This document shows, one piece after another, positions 17,258-26,557 of a stretch of 64,000 bases of DNA; the stretch's first letter is position 1, and each line of letters starts with the position of its first letter. The position numbers and the translations under genes are program-made. Source of the stretch: CAWGLW01 sp963823525 (GTDB lineage Bacteria > Pseudomonadota > Gammaproteobacteria > Steroidobacterales > Steroidobacteraceae). Under the pieces are notes generated by a model, which was given only the letters and a program-made list of their open reading frames with translations, ran no database searches and was not told the origin of the DNA. The stretch spans positions 310,001 through 374,000 of the forward strand of contig CAWGLW010000001.1 in NCBI GenBank assembly GCA_963823525.1, read 5' to 3'.

Positions 17258-18057
17258 CGGCCCGAAAAGCGCGCGGCGCGCTTCTCCCGGAAGGCGGCGA
17301 CGCCCTCGATGAAATCACGCGTATCGCCGAGCCGCCCCTGCACATCGGCTTCCATCTCCAGTTGCTCGGCCAGGTTTGAACGGGCACCGTGCTCGATGAT
17401 CCTGCGCACCTCGATAAACGCCTGCGTCGGGCCGATGGCCAGACTGGCCGCTGTCGCACTCGCCTGCTCCATCAGGTTCGCGTCATCGGCACAGGCGGCA
17501 ATCAATCCCATGCCGGCTGCATGCTCGGCCGGGATCGGCTCTCCGGTCATCGACAAGGCCCGGGCCCTTGCGGTGCCAATCCGCGAAGGCAGGAAATAGG
17601 TGGCGCCGACGTCCGGCACGAGTCCAAGCTTGGGCGCGAAAACCAGGATAAACGTGGCTGAGCGAGCCGCGATCGTAATGTCGCCTGCCAACGCCAGCGA
17701 CACACCCGCGCCCGCAGCCACCCCGTTGACCGCGACCACCAGTGGGACCGGCAGGCTCGTCCACTTCAGAATCATCGGGTTGAAGCGTTCGCGCATGCCT
17801 CGGGCGATGGACTGACCCACCGTTTCGCCGCCCGCGGCGGCCAGGTCGTTCCCGGCGAGGTCAGCGCCCGAACAGAATCCGCGCCCGGCGCCGGTCAGCA
17901 GCACCGACCGCAGGGTCTTGTCGGCCGCAATCGCATCCGCGCAGTCGTCCAGGTCGCGGACCAGGCCATATGACAGGCTGTTCAGACGATCGGGCCGATT
18001 CAAGGTGACGACCAGACAGTCGCCAACCCGATCGCAAAGCAAGAATTCATACTCCAT
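17254..18057 (-). CDS. Enoyl-CoA hydratase/isomerase (PaaG-like crotonase)
   Basis: 267 residues from the ATG at 18057, preceded by AGGGGTGAAGG; an upstream in-frame start would add 11 residues. The crotonase fold shows GAGRGFCSGADL (first oxyanion loop) and NGVAAGAGVSLALAGD (second). The segment FAPKLGLVPDVGATYFLPSRIG resembles PaaG/2,3-dehydroadipyl-type isomerases, where the Asp of LVPD is catalytic; the glutamate pair of classical hydratases is not obvious. It likely isomerises or hydrates an enoyl-CoA in beta-oxidation or aromatic degradation. It is coupled to the downstream cyclophilin. Confidence 0.87.
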   Translation of the reverse strand: MEYEFLLCDRVGDCLVVTLNRPDRLNSLSYGLVRDLDDCADAIAADKTLRSVLLTGAGRGFCSGADLAGNDLAAAGGETVGQSIARGMRERFNPMILKWTSLPVPLVVAVNGVAAGAGVSLALAGDITIAARSATFILVFAPKLGLVPDVGATYFLPSRIGTARARALSMTGEPIPAEHAAGMGLIAACADDANLMEQASATAASLAIGPTQAFIEVRRIIEHGARSNLAEQLEMEADVQGRLGDTRDFIEGVAAFREKRAARFSGR

Positions 18058-18165
18058 CCCTTCACCCCTGGCCGATTCAACTCCTGACACCTAAGCGTAA
18101 CAGGCAATTGGCCTGCCGAGCACACCGTGTAGGCCCCGGCGGGACCTGCTTATTCGCTGAGCGGA

Positions 18166-18233
18166 TCACGGCGCGTTCGGGAGTCGATGCGCCGGGACAC
18201 GCAGTCAATGCCCGGCAAGGCGGCGCGGAGCCT
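18166..18233. repeat. Diverged copy of the 14.3-kb repeat core
   Basis: ATCACGGCGCGTTCGGGAGTC and the following bases (CGCCGGGACACGCAG ... CAAGGCGGCGCGG) align without large gaps to the second core at 14478-14540. Similarity is about two thirds by eye. It lies in the 237-base gap before the DUF1840 gene. Confidence 0.5.
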
Positions 18234-18294
18234 CTTGCTGGACGCACGATCAACCAAATGAGAAAGTTCCCACCTGCCCGACGAGGACTAAACA

Positions 18295-18621
18295 ATGATC
18301 GTGCGATTCGTTACCGACTCCGGAACACTCAGTATGTACGGCGAACCAGCCGTTCAACTGCTCAGGATGATGGGCCACTCGGGCACCGTCCCCGGAGCCA
18401 TCCTGGCCGCTGATCTTCCTGCCGCAGTCGAAAAGCTTCGCGCTGCGCTTGCCTCCGCGGATGCGGCGCCGGCGCCGGCCAGCCACGCTGACGATGACGA
18501 TGACGGCGAAGACAGCGAAGACGAAGCTCCCATCGCATTACAGGCACGCGCGTTGCCCCTGATGGACATGCTCGAGACGGCTGTCAAGGGCCAGTCAGGC
18601 CTGATGTGGGATCGTGCCTGA
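18295..18621 (+). CDS. DUF1840 domain-containing protein
   Basis: 108 residues with RBS GAGGA. The start MIVRFVTDSGTLSMYGEPAVQLLRMMGHSG and the end LPLMDMLETAVKGQSGLMWDRA are the conserved blocks of the DUF1840 family, small cytoplasmic proteins of beta- and gammaproteobacteria with unknown role. The middle holds an acidic, disordered segment (about 64-78, DDDDDGEDSEDE). The next gene starts inside its last codons. Confidence 0.88.
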   Translation: MIVRFVTDSGTLSMYGEPAVQLLRMMGHSGTVPGAILAADLPAAVEKLRAALASADAAPAPASHADDDDDGEDSEDEAPIALQARALPLMDMLETAVKGQSGLMWDRA

Positions 18622-19015
18622 TTCCAGTGGCCGGCTGCATACCGCGCTCGTACTCGCACTGGCTGCTCTGTGCCTGGTCCTGATCGCCGCGCATGTCTAT
18701 CGTGCCGGGCAGCCGCTGCTTGCCGGCGGCGCTTTAGCCCTGGTCGGCCTGCTGCTGGTTCGTCGTCCGTGGGCCATGCGGGCACTGCAATTCACGCTCG
18801 TCGTCGGCGCCATCGAGTGGCTGAGAACACTGATTACCCTTGCGATGGCCCGCGCCGAAGCCGGGCAGCCCTACCTGCGGCTGGTGGCGATCCTTGGTAT
18901 CGTCGCGGCGTTGACGGGATTTTGCGCACTCGCCTTGCGAAGTGCAGCCGCCCGGCGCTTCTTTGAGCCCATCGGTGATCGCGCCGACGGGCCGGTTCAT
19001 GCGAAAACCCGTTAG
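18614..19015 (+). CDS. Small integral membrane protein
   Basis: 133 residues from a GTG that overlaps the end of the DUF1840 gene by 8 bases, implying coupling. Four hydrophobic stretches (about 9-26, 34-48, 56-76, 88-108) suggest a four-helix inner-membrane protein with a short cytoplasmic tail. No family recognised. The IEWLRTLITLAMARAEAGQPYLRL segment between helices 3 and 4 looks amphipathic and might be a conserved functional loop. Confidence 0.75.
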   Translation: MPDSSGRLHTALVLALAALCLVLIAAHVYRAGQPLLAGGALALVGLLLVRRPWAMRALQFTLVVGAIEWLRTLITLAMARAEAGQPYLRLVAILGIVAALTGFCALALRSAAARRFFEPIGDRADGPVHAKTR

Positions 19016-19044
19016 TTCACGCTACGGTCCAGGAGTAACCCTCG

Positions 19045-19923
19045 ATGCACTCACGATTGTCTCGGCCGGGCGGGCTTGTGTTGACGCTCTGCGCATTACT
19101 TACCGGGAACCTCGCGGCAGCCGAGCGCTACTGGCCGCCGATCACCACACCGCCGACAGGCGTCCACCTGCCGGGCAAATGGGTCTGGGCCGATCTGATC
19201 ACGCGCGATGTCGGCGAGGCCGTGGAGTTCTACGGACAGGTCTTCGGCTGGACCTTCGAAACCTACGGACCGAAAGACGACCTGCAGACCTACACGCTTG
19301 TGCTGGCCGATGGTGAGCCCATCGGGGGCATGGTTTTCGACTGGTCAAAGAGCCCGACCGAAAGATCCGCCCGGTGGGTCGGCCAGATCTCGGTCCCGGA
19401 CGTCAAAGCCGCGGAGTCGCAGGTCAGATCCGGCGGTGGGCACATCCTCGAGAAGCCACAGCAGCTCGGTGAGCGCGGCCAGGGCGCGCTGTTTATTGAT
19501 CCCGAGGGCGCAATGTTTGCGGTCATCCGTTCCGATACGGGCGACCCGGAGGACTGGCTGGGCGGGCCGAACACCTGGCTGTGGGTGGAGTTGTGGTCGG
19601 ACGACCCGGTCTCGATGAGTGATTTCTATAAGGATATCGGCGGCTACGAAGTGCAGGACGAGGTGTTTGAGGGCACGATGTTCGGCTATCACCTCGTGTC
19701 GGGCGGTTATCCGCGAGCCGGGATTCGGGCCAAGTCGATCGAGGTACCCTCTGCCTGGGTTCCCTACGTCAGGGTCGACAACGTGGCCACAACGGTGTCG
19801 AGAGCCATGGCGGCGGGCGCTCATGTCGTTGCCGCGCCCCACGTCATTCGAGGAACCACCGCCGCATTGCTGCTCGACCCATCGGGCGCGCCCTTCGCAG
19901 TGGCTGAATGGCCGGCCAGGTGA
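19045..19923 (+). CDS. Exported VOC (glyoxalase/bleomycin-resistance) family protein
   Basis: 292 residues with RBS AGGAG. Signal peptide at about 1-26 (ending LAAA). Two tandem VOC modules follow: about 43-160 (WVWADLITRDVGEAVEFYGQVFGWTF) and about 175-290 (WLWVELWSDDPVSMSDFYKDIGGY). Both keep the pattern of alternating beta-alpha-beta-beta-beta units. Exported VOC proteins are unusual, since most are cytoplasmic. Substrate unknown. The next gene starts 11 bases after its stop, probably the same transcript. Confidence 0.85.
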   Translation: MHSRLSRPGGLVLTLCALLTGNLAAAERYWPPITTPPTGVHLPGKWVWADLITRDVGEAVEFYGQVFGWTFETYGPKDDLQTYTLVLADGEPIGGMVFDWSKSPTERSARWVGQISVPDVKAAESQVRSGGGHILEKPQQLGERGQGALFIDPEGAMFAVIRSDTGDPEDWLGGPNTWLWVELWSDDPVSMSDFYKDIGGYEVQDEVFEGTMFGYHLVSGGYPRAGIRAKSIEVPSAWVPYVRVDNVATTVSRAMAAGAHVVAAPHVIRGTTAALLLDPSGAPFAVAEWPAR

Positions 19924-19934
19924 GGAGACACATC

Positions 19935-20330
19935 ATGCCTTTACGACCATCGGTGCGACTCGTCACGGCTGTTCTGTTGACCGGCAGCCTGGCCCTTTTG
20001 TCCGGCTGTGAATCGGGCAGTTACCGGGTCGGCGTCAGCGCCGGCTATGGTGGCGGCTATTATGGTGGCGGCTACTATCCCGGTTATCCCGGCTATTACC
20101 CGGGATCCTGGTACAACCCGGGGCCGCCGGTCATCGTCACCCCGCCGCCCGTTATTGTCCAGCCGCCAGGCAGACCGCCCGGAAACAGGCCACCCGGCCA
20201 TAAACCACCCTCTGGTGGCGCGACGACACTGCCGGCCAAGGTCCCCCCTGCCCGGCCGCCCACGCAGTCGCGCCCGATGCCATCGAGCAGACCGGCCTCG
20301 CGGCCGGCACCCCGGGCCCGGGGCCGCTGA
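19935..20330 (+). CDS. Gly/Tyr- and Pro-rich lipoprotein
   Basis: 131 residues from the ATG at 19935 (GAGGAG 7 bases upstream). A signal peptide ends in a lipobox LSGC at about residue 25. The mature part has a Gly-Tyr repeat region (about 37-58, GYGGGYYGGGYYPGYPGYYPG) followed by a Pro-rich tail (about 66-131). Low-complexity lipoproteins like this occur in many gammaproteobacteria and may be surface or cell-wall-associated; function is unknown. Confidence 0.75.
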   Translation: MPLRPSVRLVTAVLLTGSLALLSGCESGSYRVGVSAGYGGGYYGGGYYPGYPGYYPGSWYNPGPPVIVTPPPVIVQPPGRPPGNRPPGHKPPSGGATTLPAKVPPARPPTQSRPMPSSRPASRPAPRARGR

Positions 20331-20451
20331 GTACGACTCGCCCCCCGGGAATCCGTGGCGCGAGCGGTGCGGCTTGGGGCGGGATTCGGTTTGCGCTAAA
20401 ATGCGGCTCATCGATCCCGTTCGGGACGCCGCAAACCAAGACACCAGACAC

Positions 20452-22629
20452 ATGAAACTGCTTATCGCCGTTGCGGGCGCCGTGCTCGCTGTTTCCGCCC
20501 TCACCGCCTGTGGCCAGAAGCCGCAATCCGGCTCCACTGCAACGACCGCCACGGTCACCGAGGCCACCTTGAACGCTGAAAATCCCCTGCTCGCAGAATG
20601 GACAGGCCCCTTCGGCGGCGTACCACCGTTCGACAAGGCAAAAGCGGACCAACTGCAGCCGGCTTTAGAGGCCGCGATGGCCGCGCAACTCCTGGAAATC
20701 GATCGCATCGCGAGCGATCCCGCGGCGCCGGACTTTGACAACACGATCGCCGCACTCGAACGATCGGGAGGCATGCTCGACCGGGTCGGCACGGTATACG
20801 GCGTATTCGCCTCGACCCTGAACGACGAGGCGGTGCAGGCCGTCGAGCGCGCAGTCGAGCCCGAGCTGGCGGCCTTCGAAGACCGGATTTTCCAGAACGA
20901 GGCGCTTTTCAAGCGTATCGAAGCGATCTACGAAACACGGGACGAGGCTGACTTCACGCCCGAGCAGCAGCGGCTGGTGTGGAAGTACTACACCGACTTC
21001 GTGCGCGCCGGAGCAAGACTCGATGCAGGGGCGAAAAAGCGACTCGCGGAGATCAACCAGGAACTTGCAACGCTGTACACGAAGTTCAGCCAGAACGTGC
21101 TCAATGACGAAAACGAAGGCATGCTGCTGATCAAAGACGAATCGGACCTGGCCGGTCTTGGCGAATCATCGCGCGCCGCAGCCGCCAACGCGGCCGAGAC
21201 GGTGGGACACAAGGGCCAGTGGGCCATCCTCAACACGCGCTCGAGCGTCGAACCGTTCCTGACGTATTCGGATCGGCGTGAACTTCGCGAGAAGGTCTGG
21301 CTCATGTTCGTCAACCGCGGAGACAACGGCGGCGCGACCGACAACAACGCAATCATCTCTGACATCCTGAGGCTGCGCGCCGAGCGTGCCAAGCTGCTGG
21401 GATATCCGACGCACGCGCACTGGCGGCTCGAAAACGCGATGGCCAAGACTCCCGAGCGCGCGATGGAGCTCATGGAGGCGGTGTGGACGCCGGCCGTAGC
21501 GCGGGTCCGCGAAGAAGTCGCCGACATGCAGGCGATCGCCGACAAGGAAGGCGCGGACATCAAGATTGAGCCCTGGGACTACCGCTACTATGCCGAAAAG
21601 GTCCGCAAGGACAAGTACGATCTCGACGAAACGCAGATAACGCCTTACATGCAGCTCGAGAACCTGCGTGAGGGGATGTTCTACATGGCGACCGAATTGT
21701 TCGGCTTCCATTTCAAGCAGGTGACCGATGGCTCGGTGCCGGTGTATCACCCCGACGTGCGCGTCTGGGAAGTGACTGACCCGGACGGCCAACTCGTCGG
21801 GCTCTGGTACTTTGACCCCTACGCCCGCAGGGGCAAGCGCTCCGGCGCCTGGATGAACGCCTACCGGACTCAGGAAAAATTCGACAAGGACATCAAGGTC
21901 ATCGTTTCCAACAACGCCAACTTCCAGAAGGGTACGCCCGGTGAGCCGGTCCTGATCAGCTGGGAAGACGCAAGCACGTTGTTCCACGAGTTCGGCCACG
22001 CGCTGCACGGCCTGAGTTCCAACGTGCAGTACCCATCGCTGGCTGGCACCAATGTGGCCCGTGACTATGTCGAGTTTCCCTCGCAGGTTCTCGAGCACTG
22101 GCTGTCCACGCCGGAGATCCTTGACCGGTATGCACTGCACTACGAGACGGGCCAGCCGATTCCGCAGGAACTTGTCGAGAAAATTGAGCGCGCCGAGAAA
22201 TTCAATGAGGGCTTCAAGACCGTTGAATATCTCTCCAGCGCATTGGTGGACATGAAACTGCATCTCGCCGTCGATCAAGTCATTGATGCAGACGCCTTTG
22301 AGCGCGAAACGCTGGCAGAACTCGGCATGCCCGACGAGATCGTCATGCGTCACCGGACACCACAGTTCCTTCACGTCTTCGCGGGCGACGGATATTCGGC
22401 CGGGTACTACAGCTACCTCTGGTCGGACACCCTGACCGCCGACGCCTGGGAGGCGTTCACCGAGGCCGATGGCCCCTGGGACAAGGATGTCGCCGCGCGA
22501 CTTCGCGAGAATGTCTTCTCGGTCGGAAACACAATCGATCCAGCCGATGGCTACCGTGGTTTCCGCGGTCGCGACGCGGGTATCGATGCGTTGATGCGCA
22601 AGCGCGGATTTCCGGTCCCGTCGAAGTAA
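20452..22629 (+). CDS. dcp: M3-family peptidyl-dipeptidase (Dcp-like lipoprotein)
   Basis: 725 residues from the ATG at 20452; the open frame extends far upstream but overlaps the previous gene and lacks homology. The signal peptide has lipobox LTAC (Cys about 20), so the enzyme is probably a periplasmic lipoprotein. The zinc site HEFGH (His512, Glu513, His516) is followed by VEFPSQVLEHW, which supplies the third ligand Glu. The HVFAGDGYSAGYYSYLWSDTLTADAWEAF block with substrate-binding tyrosines is typical of Dcp. It releases dipeptides from peptide C-termini. It forms a nutrient-peptide processing set with the S9, M48 and oligopeptidase B genes nearby. Confidence 0.93.
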   Translation: MKLLIAVAGAVLAVSALTACGQKPQSGSTATTATVTEATLNAENPLLAEWTGPFGGVPPFDKAKADQLQPALEAAMAAQLLEIDRIASDPAAPDFDNTIAALERSGGMLDRVGTVYGVFASTLNDEAVQAVERAVEPELAAFEDRIFQNEALFKRIEAIYETRDEADFTPEQQRLVWKYYTDFVRAGARLDAGAKKRLAEINQELATLYTKFSQNVLNDENEGMLLIKDESDLAGLGESSRAAAANAAETVGHKGQWAILNTRSSVEPFLTYSDRRELREKVWLMFVNRGDNGGATDNNAIISDILRLRAERAKLLGYPTHAHWRLENAMAKTPERAMELMEAVWTPAVARVREEVADMQAIADKEGADIKIEPWDYRYYAEKVRKDKYDLDETQITPYMQLENLREGMFYMATELFGFHFKQVTDGSVPVYHPDVRVWEVTDPDGQLVGLWYFDPYARRGKRSGAWMNAYRTQEKFDKDIKVIVSNNANFQKGTPGEPVLISWEDASTLFHEFGHALHGLSSNVQYPSLAGTNVARDYVEFPSQVLEHWLSTPEILDRYALHYETGQPIPQELVEKIERAEKFNEGFKTVEYLSSALVDMKLHLAVDQVIDADAFERETLAELGMPDEIVMRHRTPQFLHVFAGDGYSAGYYSYLWSDTLTADAWEAFTEADGPWDKDVAARLRENVFSVGNTIDPADGYRGFRGRDAGIDALMRKRGFPVPSK

Positions 22630-22651
22630 CCTGTCGCCGTGCGGCCCGGGG

Positions 22652-24784
22652 TCAATCCTCTGCGATTGGCTCCGGGCACTTCAGCGGCTGATCGCTGATG
22701 CCCGCCTGATCCAGCAAAAAGGCGTACACCTCGGCGAGTTCGCGGTACTGATCGAATCGGCCCGAGCGGCCGCCATGGCCCGCATCCATATCCGCACGCA
22801 GAAGCACTGGGCGCGCACCGGTGTTCATTTCACGCAGCCTCGCAACCCACTTGGCCGGCTCGAAATACTGCACCTGGCTGTCCCAGAGACCACTGCTGAC
22901 GAACATCGCCGGATAATCCTGCCGTTTGACGTTGTCATAGGGTGAGTAGGACAGCATATTTCGATAGTGTTCAGGGACCCCGGGATCCCCCCACTCCTCG
23001 TACTCGATCGTCGTAAGGGGCACGCTCTCGTCGAGCATGGTCGTAACGATGTCGACGAAGGGTACGTGGGCCACGATGGCCCGGTACCGCTCCGGCGCGA
23101 CGTTGGCGATCACGCCCATCAGCAATCCACCGGCACTGCTTCCACTGGCAAAAACCCGCTTCGGGTCCGCATAGCCGCAGCTGACGAGGAAATCGGTTAC
23201 GTCGATGAAATCGGTGAACGTGTTCTGCTTGTTTAACAGGCGTCCTTCATCGTACCAGTGGCGGCCGAGCTCCTGGCCTCCACGCACCTGGGCAATCGCA
23301 TAGACGAAGCCGCGATCGAGCAGAGGGAGCAGGCTGGAGTCGAATGCCGGATCGCTCGATAAGCCGTAAGCCCCGTAGGCGTACTGCAGCAACGGGTTTG
23401 ATCCGTTCCGATCGAGACCTTTGCGATAAACGATGGCGACCGGGACCGTCGCGCCGTCGCGCGCCGGCGCCCGCAGGTATTCGGTCACGTACTGCTTTGG
23501 ATCAAAATCTCCGAGCACCGGTTCCTGCTTCAGGACATGCCGTACTCGGCCCCCGATATCGTAATCGCACGTGATCTCCGGCACCGCCAGCGAGGTATAG
23601 CTGTAGCGCAGAAGCGTACTGTCGATCTCGGCGTTGTGGCCGAGTTGCACGCTGCCCGCGCCCTGGTCCGCTTCGAGGTAAAACTCCGCTTCGCCGTTCA
23701 GTGGCCTGACACGAACCTTTCTCACCCCCAGTGCACGCTCCTCGATCGCAAGGAAGTCGTCGAACAGCTCGAAGTCTTCGATCATTGTCTCGTGCCGGTG
23801 AGCGAGTATTTCCGTCCACTGGCTGCGCCGCCGGGACTCACCAACCGGTGCTTCCATGAGGCGGAAATTCGGGGCTTCCCAGTTCGTACGGATGATCCAG
23901 CGGCCGTGAAAATGATCGGCGTCGTACTCGTGCCGGGCCGTACGCGCACACAGTGTGCTGAACGCAAGACCGGGATCGTCCGACCGCGCATAAAGCTGTT
24001 CGCTGGCAAGCGTACTGCTGCAGTGGATGAACAGATAGGCCTCGTCCTTGCTCGCATCGAGCCCGAGGTAGAAGGCGGGATCCGTTTCCTCGTAAAGCAG
24101 GCGGTCCGAGCCCCGGTCGGTGCCTGGCACGTGACATCGAACGCGTGCGCCGAGCAGGGTCTGCGGGTCCTGCTCGATGTACAGTATGGCGCGACTGTCG
24201 CGGGTCCACAGGATATCCGCTTCGACATTCGCGATCACATCCGGCAGATGATGGCCGGAGGCGAGATCCTTGAAGCGAAGTGTGAACTGGCCGCGCCCGG
24301 TCCGATCTTCCGTCCAGGCCAGCAGACGATCGTCGCGGCTGACCGCAAAGTCGCCGATATCAAAATACACGTCGCTACCGGCCATGGCCGGCTCATCGAG
24401 CAGCACTTCCTCCTCCGCGTCCAGAGAGCCGCGCCTGCGCGCGTGCACCGGGTATTGCTGATCGCTCTGGTAGCGCGAGTAGTACCAGCAGCCTCGATAG
24501 CGATACGGAACGCTGCTGTCAGCCAGCTTGAGGCGGCTCATCATTTCCGCGAAGAGGCGCTCCTTCAGGGCGCGAAGCGGTGCCAGCAGGGATTCCCGGT
24601 AAGCGTTCTCCGCCCGCAGGTAAGAGAGCACACGCTCGTCACTTCGCGTGTCGTCACGCAGCCAGTAATAGTCGTCCATGCGGATGCCGTGGGCCGTGCA
24701 CAGCTCATGCGGGCGGCGTTCCGCGACGGGTACGGCAATCGACTCACCAGGTGCTGTCCGGCCATCGTTCCCGCCAGCACTCAA
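22652..24784 (-). CDS. ptrB: Oligopeptidase B (S9A peptidase)
   Basis: 710 residues. It cleaves short peptides after basic residues. The N-terminal RPHELCTAHGIRMDDYYWLRDD block and the propeller match PtrB. The catalytic domain has GSSAGGLLMG with nucleophile Ser550 and ADMDAGHGGRSGRF with the catalytic His. No signal peptide, so it is cytoplasmic. The start is uncertain: the best in-frame start is TTG at 24784. An ATG at 24807 overlaps the stop of the upstream M48 gene (ATGA) but opens an 8-codon frame in another phase that ends in the bases GGTTGA, where the TTG of ptrB lies. Re-initiation from that mini-frame could drive translation. Confidence 0.92.
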   Translation of the reverse strand: MSAGGNDGRTAPGESIAVPVAERRPHELCTAHGIRMDDYYWLRDDTRSDERVLSYLRAENAYRESLLAPLRALKERLFAEMMSRLKLADSSVPYRYRGCWYYSRYQSDQQYPVHARRRGSLDAEEEVLLDEPAMAGSDVYFDIGDFAVSRDDRLLAWTEDRTGRGQFTLRFKDLASGHHLPDVIANVEADILWTRDSRAILYIEQDPQTLLGARVRCHVPGTDRGSDRLLYEETDPAFYLGLDASKDEAYLFIHCSSTLASEQLYARSDDPGLAFSTLCARTARHEYDADHFHGRWIIRTNWEAPNFRLMEAPVGESRRRSQWTEILAHRHETMIEDFELFDDFLAIEERALGVRKVRVRPLNGEAEFYLEADQGAGSVQLGHNAEIDSTLLRYSYTSLAVPEITCDYDIGGRVRHVLKQEPVLGDFDPKQYVTEYLRAPARDGATVPVAIVYRKGLDRNGSNPLLQYAYGAYGLSSDPAFDSSLLPLLDRGFVYAIAQVRGGQELGRHWYDEGRLLNKQNTFTDFIDVTDFLVSCGYADPKRVFASGSSAGGLLMGVIANVAPERYRAIVAHVPFVDIVTTMLDESVPLTTIEYEEWGDPGVPEHYRNMLSYSPYDNVKRQDYPAMFVSSGLWDSQVQYFEPAKWVARLREMNTGARPVLLRADMDAGHGGRSGRFDQYRELAEVYAFLLDQAGISDQPLKCPEPIAED

Positions 24785-24803
24785 CCGCCCGTGACCTTTT
24801 CGT

Positions 24804-25631
24804 TCATGCTGTGCTCCCGACGCGCACCGGGTAGGCGGGCCGCACGCCGCCCGCCTCGTAGTACGGCATCATGCCCGGCACGAGTGCACCGAGTTTCTGC
24901 TGGCGTTGTTCCGGGCCCGGGTGCGTGCTCAGAAAGGGCGGGGGTGTCTTGCCGTCGCCCACCGCGCCCATCTTCTGCCACAGCGTGACGGCGGCGCGCG
25001 GGTCGTAGCCTGCGCGGGCGGCCAGCTCAATTCCGATCCGGTCCGCCTCGGCCTCCGAGGTGCGCGAGTTCGGCAGCTCAACGGCCAGCTGTGCCGCCGC
25101 GGCCGTGGCCGCCATGGCGCCCAGCGGCCGATCCGAAAGCAGGCCGGCGGCAACCACGGCCGCGTTGCCTGCCATCGCGACTGACATGCGCTCAGCCGTG
25201 TGATTGGCCAGGGCATGGGCAATTTCGTGGCCCATGACCTGTGCGAGTTCGTCATCCGTTGGATCGACCTGCTGCAGCAAGCCAGTGTAAATAGCCATTC
25301 GCCCGCCCGCCATGCACCAGGCGTTGACGTTTTTCGGGTCGTCGATCACCTCGACACTCCATTCCCACTGCGCACTGTCCGGACGCATGCGGACGGCCTG
25401 GGCCACCAGTCGCCCGGTGATCACCCTGACCCGGTTCAATACGCGCGGGTCGCTCACCAGCTTGCCCTCGTCCCTGTACTGCTTCATCTGCTGCACGTAG
25501 GCCTGGCGGGACGAGCCGATCGCCTGCTGCTCGGAGACCAGCATCAGCTGCTTGCGTCCGGTCGGACTGCTGGCGCAGGCACTGAGCCACGCAACGGCGA
25601 TCATCGGGACAATCAGGCGAACTCTCTTCAT
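24804..25631 (-). CDS. M48-family metallopeptidase lipoprotein
   Basis: 275 residues from the ATG at 25631 with AGGAG 8 bases upstream. A lipobox LSAC near residue 19 predicts an outer-membrane or periplasmic lipoprotein. The peptidase domain has the zinc motif HEIAHALANH (about 139-148) and the third ligand Glu in SEAEADRIG, which is the M48B/C signature of BepA/LoiP-like quality-control proteases. The TGRKQLMLVSEQQ start of the mature protein is typical of YcaL/LoiP-like proteins. It is followed by ptrB with overlapping control elements. Confidence 0.9.
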   Translation of the reverse strand: MKRVRLIVPMIAVAWLSACASSPTGRKQLMLVSEQQAIGSSRQAYVQQMKQYRDEGKLVSDPRVLNRVRVITGRLVAQAVRMRPDSAQWEWSVEVIDDPKNVNAWCMAGGRMAIYTGLLQQVDPTDDELAQVMGHEIAHALANHTAERMSVAMAGNAAVVAAGLLSDRPLGAMAATAAAAQLAVELPNSRTSEAEADRIGIELAARAGYDPRAAVTLWQKMGAVGDGKTPPPFLSTHPGPEQRQQKLGALVPGMMPYYEAGGVRPAYPVRVGSTA

Positions 25632-25725
25632 GCACGCAACTCCTGCGGACGGCACTCTCTGTCCGGGCTGGCAAACTTAGCCGACCTGTGCGACAAGTCA
25701 AACATCATTATCGGAGTTTCGACCG

Positions 25726-26556
25726 ATGACGAAGACAGCCCGCCTGCCGATCGGTGACCTGACGCTCAATATCAGACGAAGTGGCCGGGGAAGGCCCGTG
25801 CTGCTGCTGCACGGCTTTCCCGATTCGCTGGTCATGTGGCGGAAAGTAGCCCCGCTTTTTACGGCGCAGGGCCGCAGCGTGATCAGCTACGACCAGCGTG
25901 GCTTCGGCCATTCCGACGCGCCGAGTGGCAAGCGTCATTACACCATCAGCCGGATCGTCGAGGATGCGGTCCGGGTACTGAGTGCACTGGAAATCAGCGG
26001 GCCGGTGGACGTCATCGGCCACGACTGGGGGGCCGTTATCGGCTGGTGCCTGTGTCTGTCGCACCCGGATCTCGTGCGTCGTCACGTCGCGATATCCGTT
26101 GGGCACCCGCGTGCCTACGCGACGGCCGGACTGCGGCAGAAGCGCATGGGCCTTTACACGATCGCTTTCCAGTTTCCCGGTGTCGCCGAGGCACGTCTCG
26201 CTCGCAACGACTATGCGGGCCTGCGTGCGTGGTTGCGGCGCAGCGGTCACCCGGACGAAGAAGGCGTCGTCGGCGAGCTGTCGCGGGCCGGACGTCTGAC
26301 CGCCGGTCTGAACTACTACCGGGCCAACCTGCTGCCGGTCATGATTCGCGGCTGGCCCGACTGCCGCGTACCGACCATGGGCATCTGGGGAGACCAGGAC
26401 CCCTACCTGGCTGAGGACCAGATGGTGCATTCCGAACGCCACATGGAAGCCCCCTGGCGCTACGAGCGCATCGCCGGTTCGGGTCACTGGTTGCCGCTGG
26501 AATGCCCCAGGCGAGTCGCCGGGCTTGCGCTGGACTGGTTCGCAGGCGGTGACTGA
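25726..26556 (+). CDS. Alpha/beta hydrolase, epoxide hydrolase/haloalkane dehalogenase-like
   Basis: 276 residues. HGFPDS (about 29-34) gives the oxyanion hole and GHDWGA the nucleophile elbow with Asp100 instead of Ser. This places it with epoxide hydrolases and haloalkane dehalogenases, which form an alkyl-enzyme ester. An acidic residue in GDQDPY and the His in SGHWLPLE complete the triad. Cytoplasmic, no signal. Substrate unknown. Its stop is one base from the stop of the convergent Old Yellow Enzyme gene. Confidence 0.88.
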   Translation: MTKTARLPIGDLTLNIRRSGRGRPVLLLHGFPDSLVMWRKVAPLFTAQGRSVISYDQRGFGHSDAPSGKRHYTISRIVEDAVRVLSALEISGPVDVIGHDWGAVIGWCLCLSHPDLVRRHVAISVGHPRAYATAGLRQKRMGLYTIAFQFPGVAEARLARNDYAGLRAWLRRSGHPDEEGVVGELSRAGRLTAGLNYYRANLLPVMIRGWPDCRVPTMGIWGDQDPYLAEDQMVHSERHMEAPWRYERIAGSGHWLPLECPRRVAGLALDWFAGGD

Positions 26557-26557
26557 C

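Noticed and set aside
23537..24988. 483-residue plus-strand frame over ptrB
   Set aside because: Antisense shadow of oligopeptidase B.
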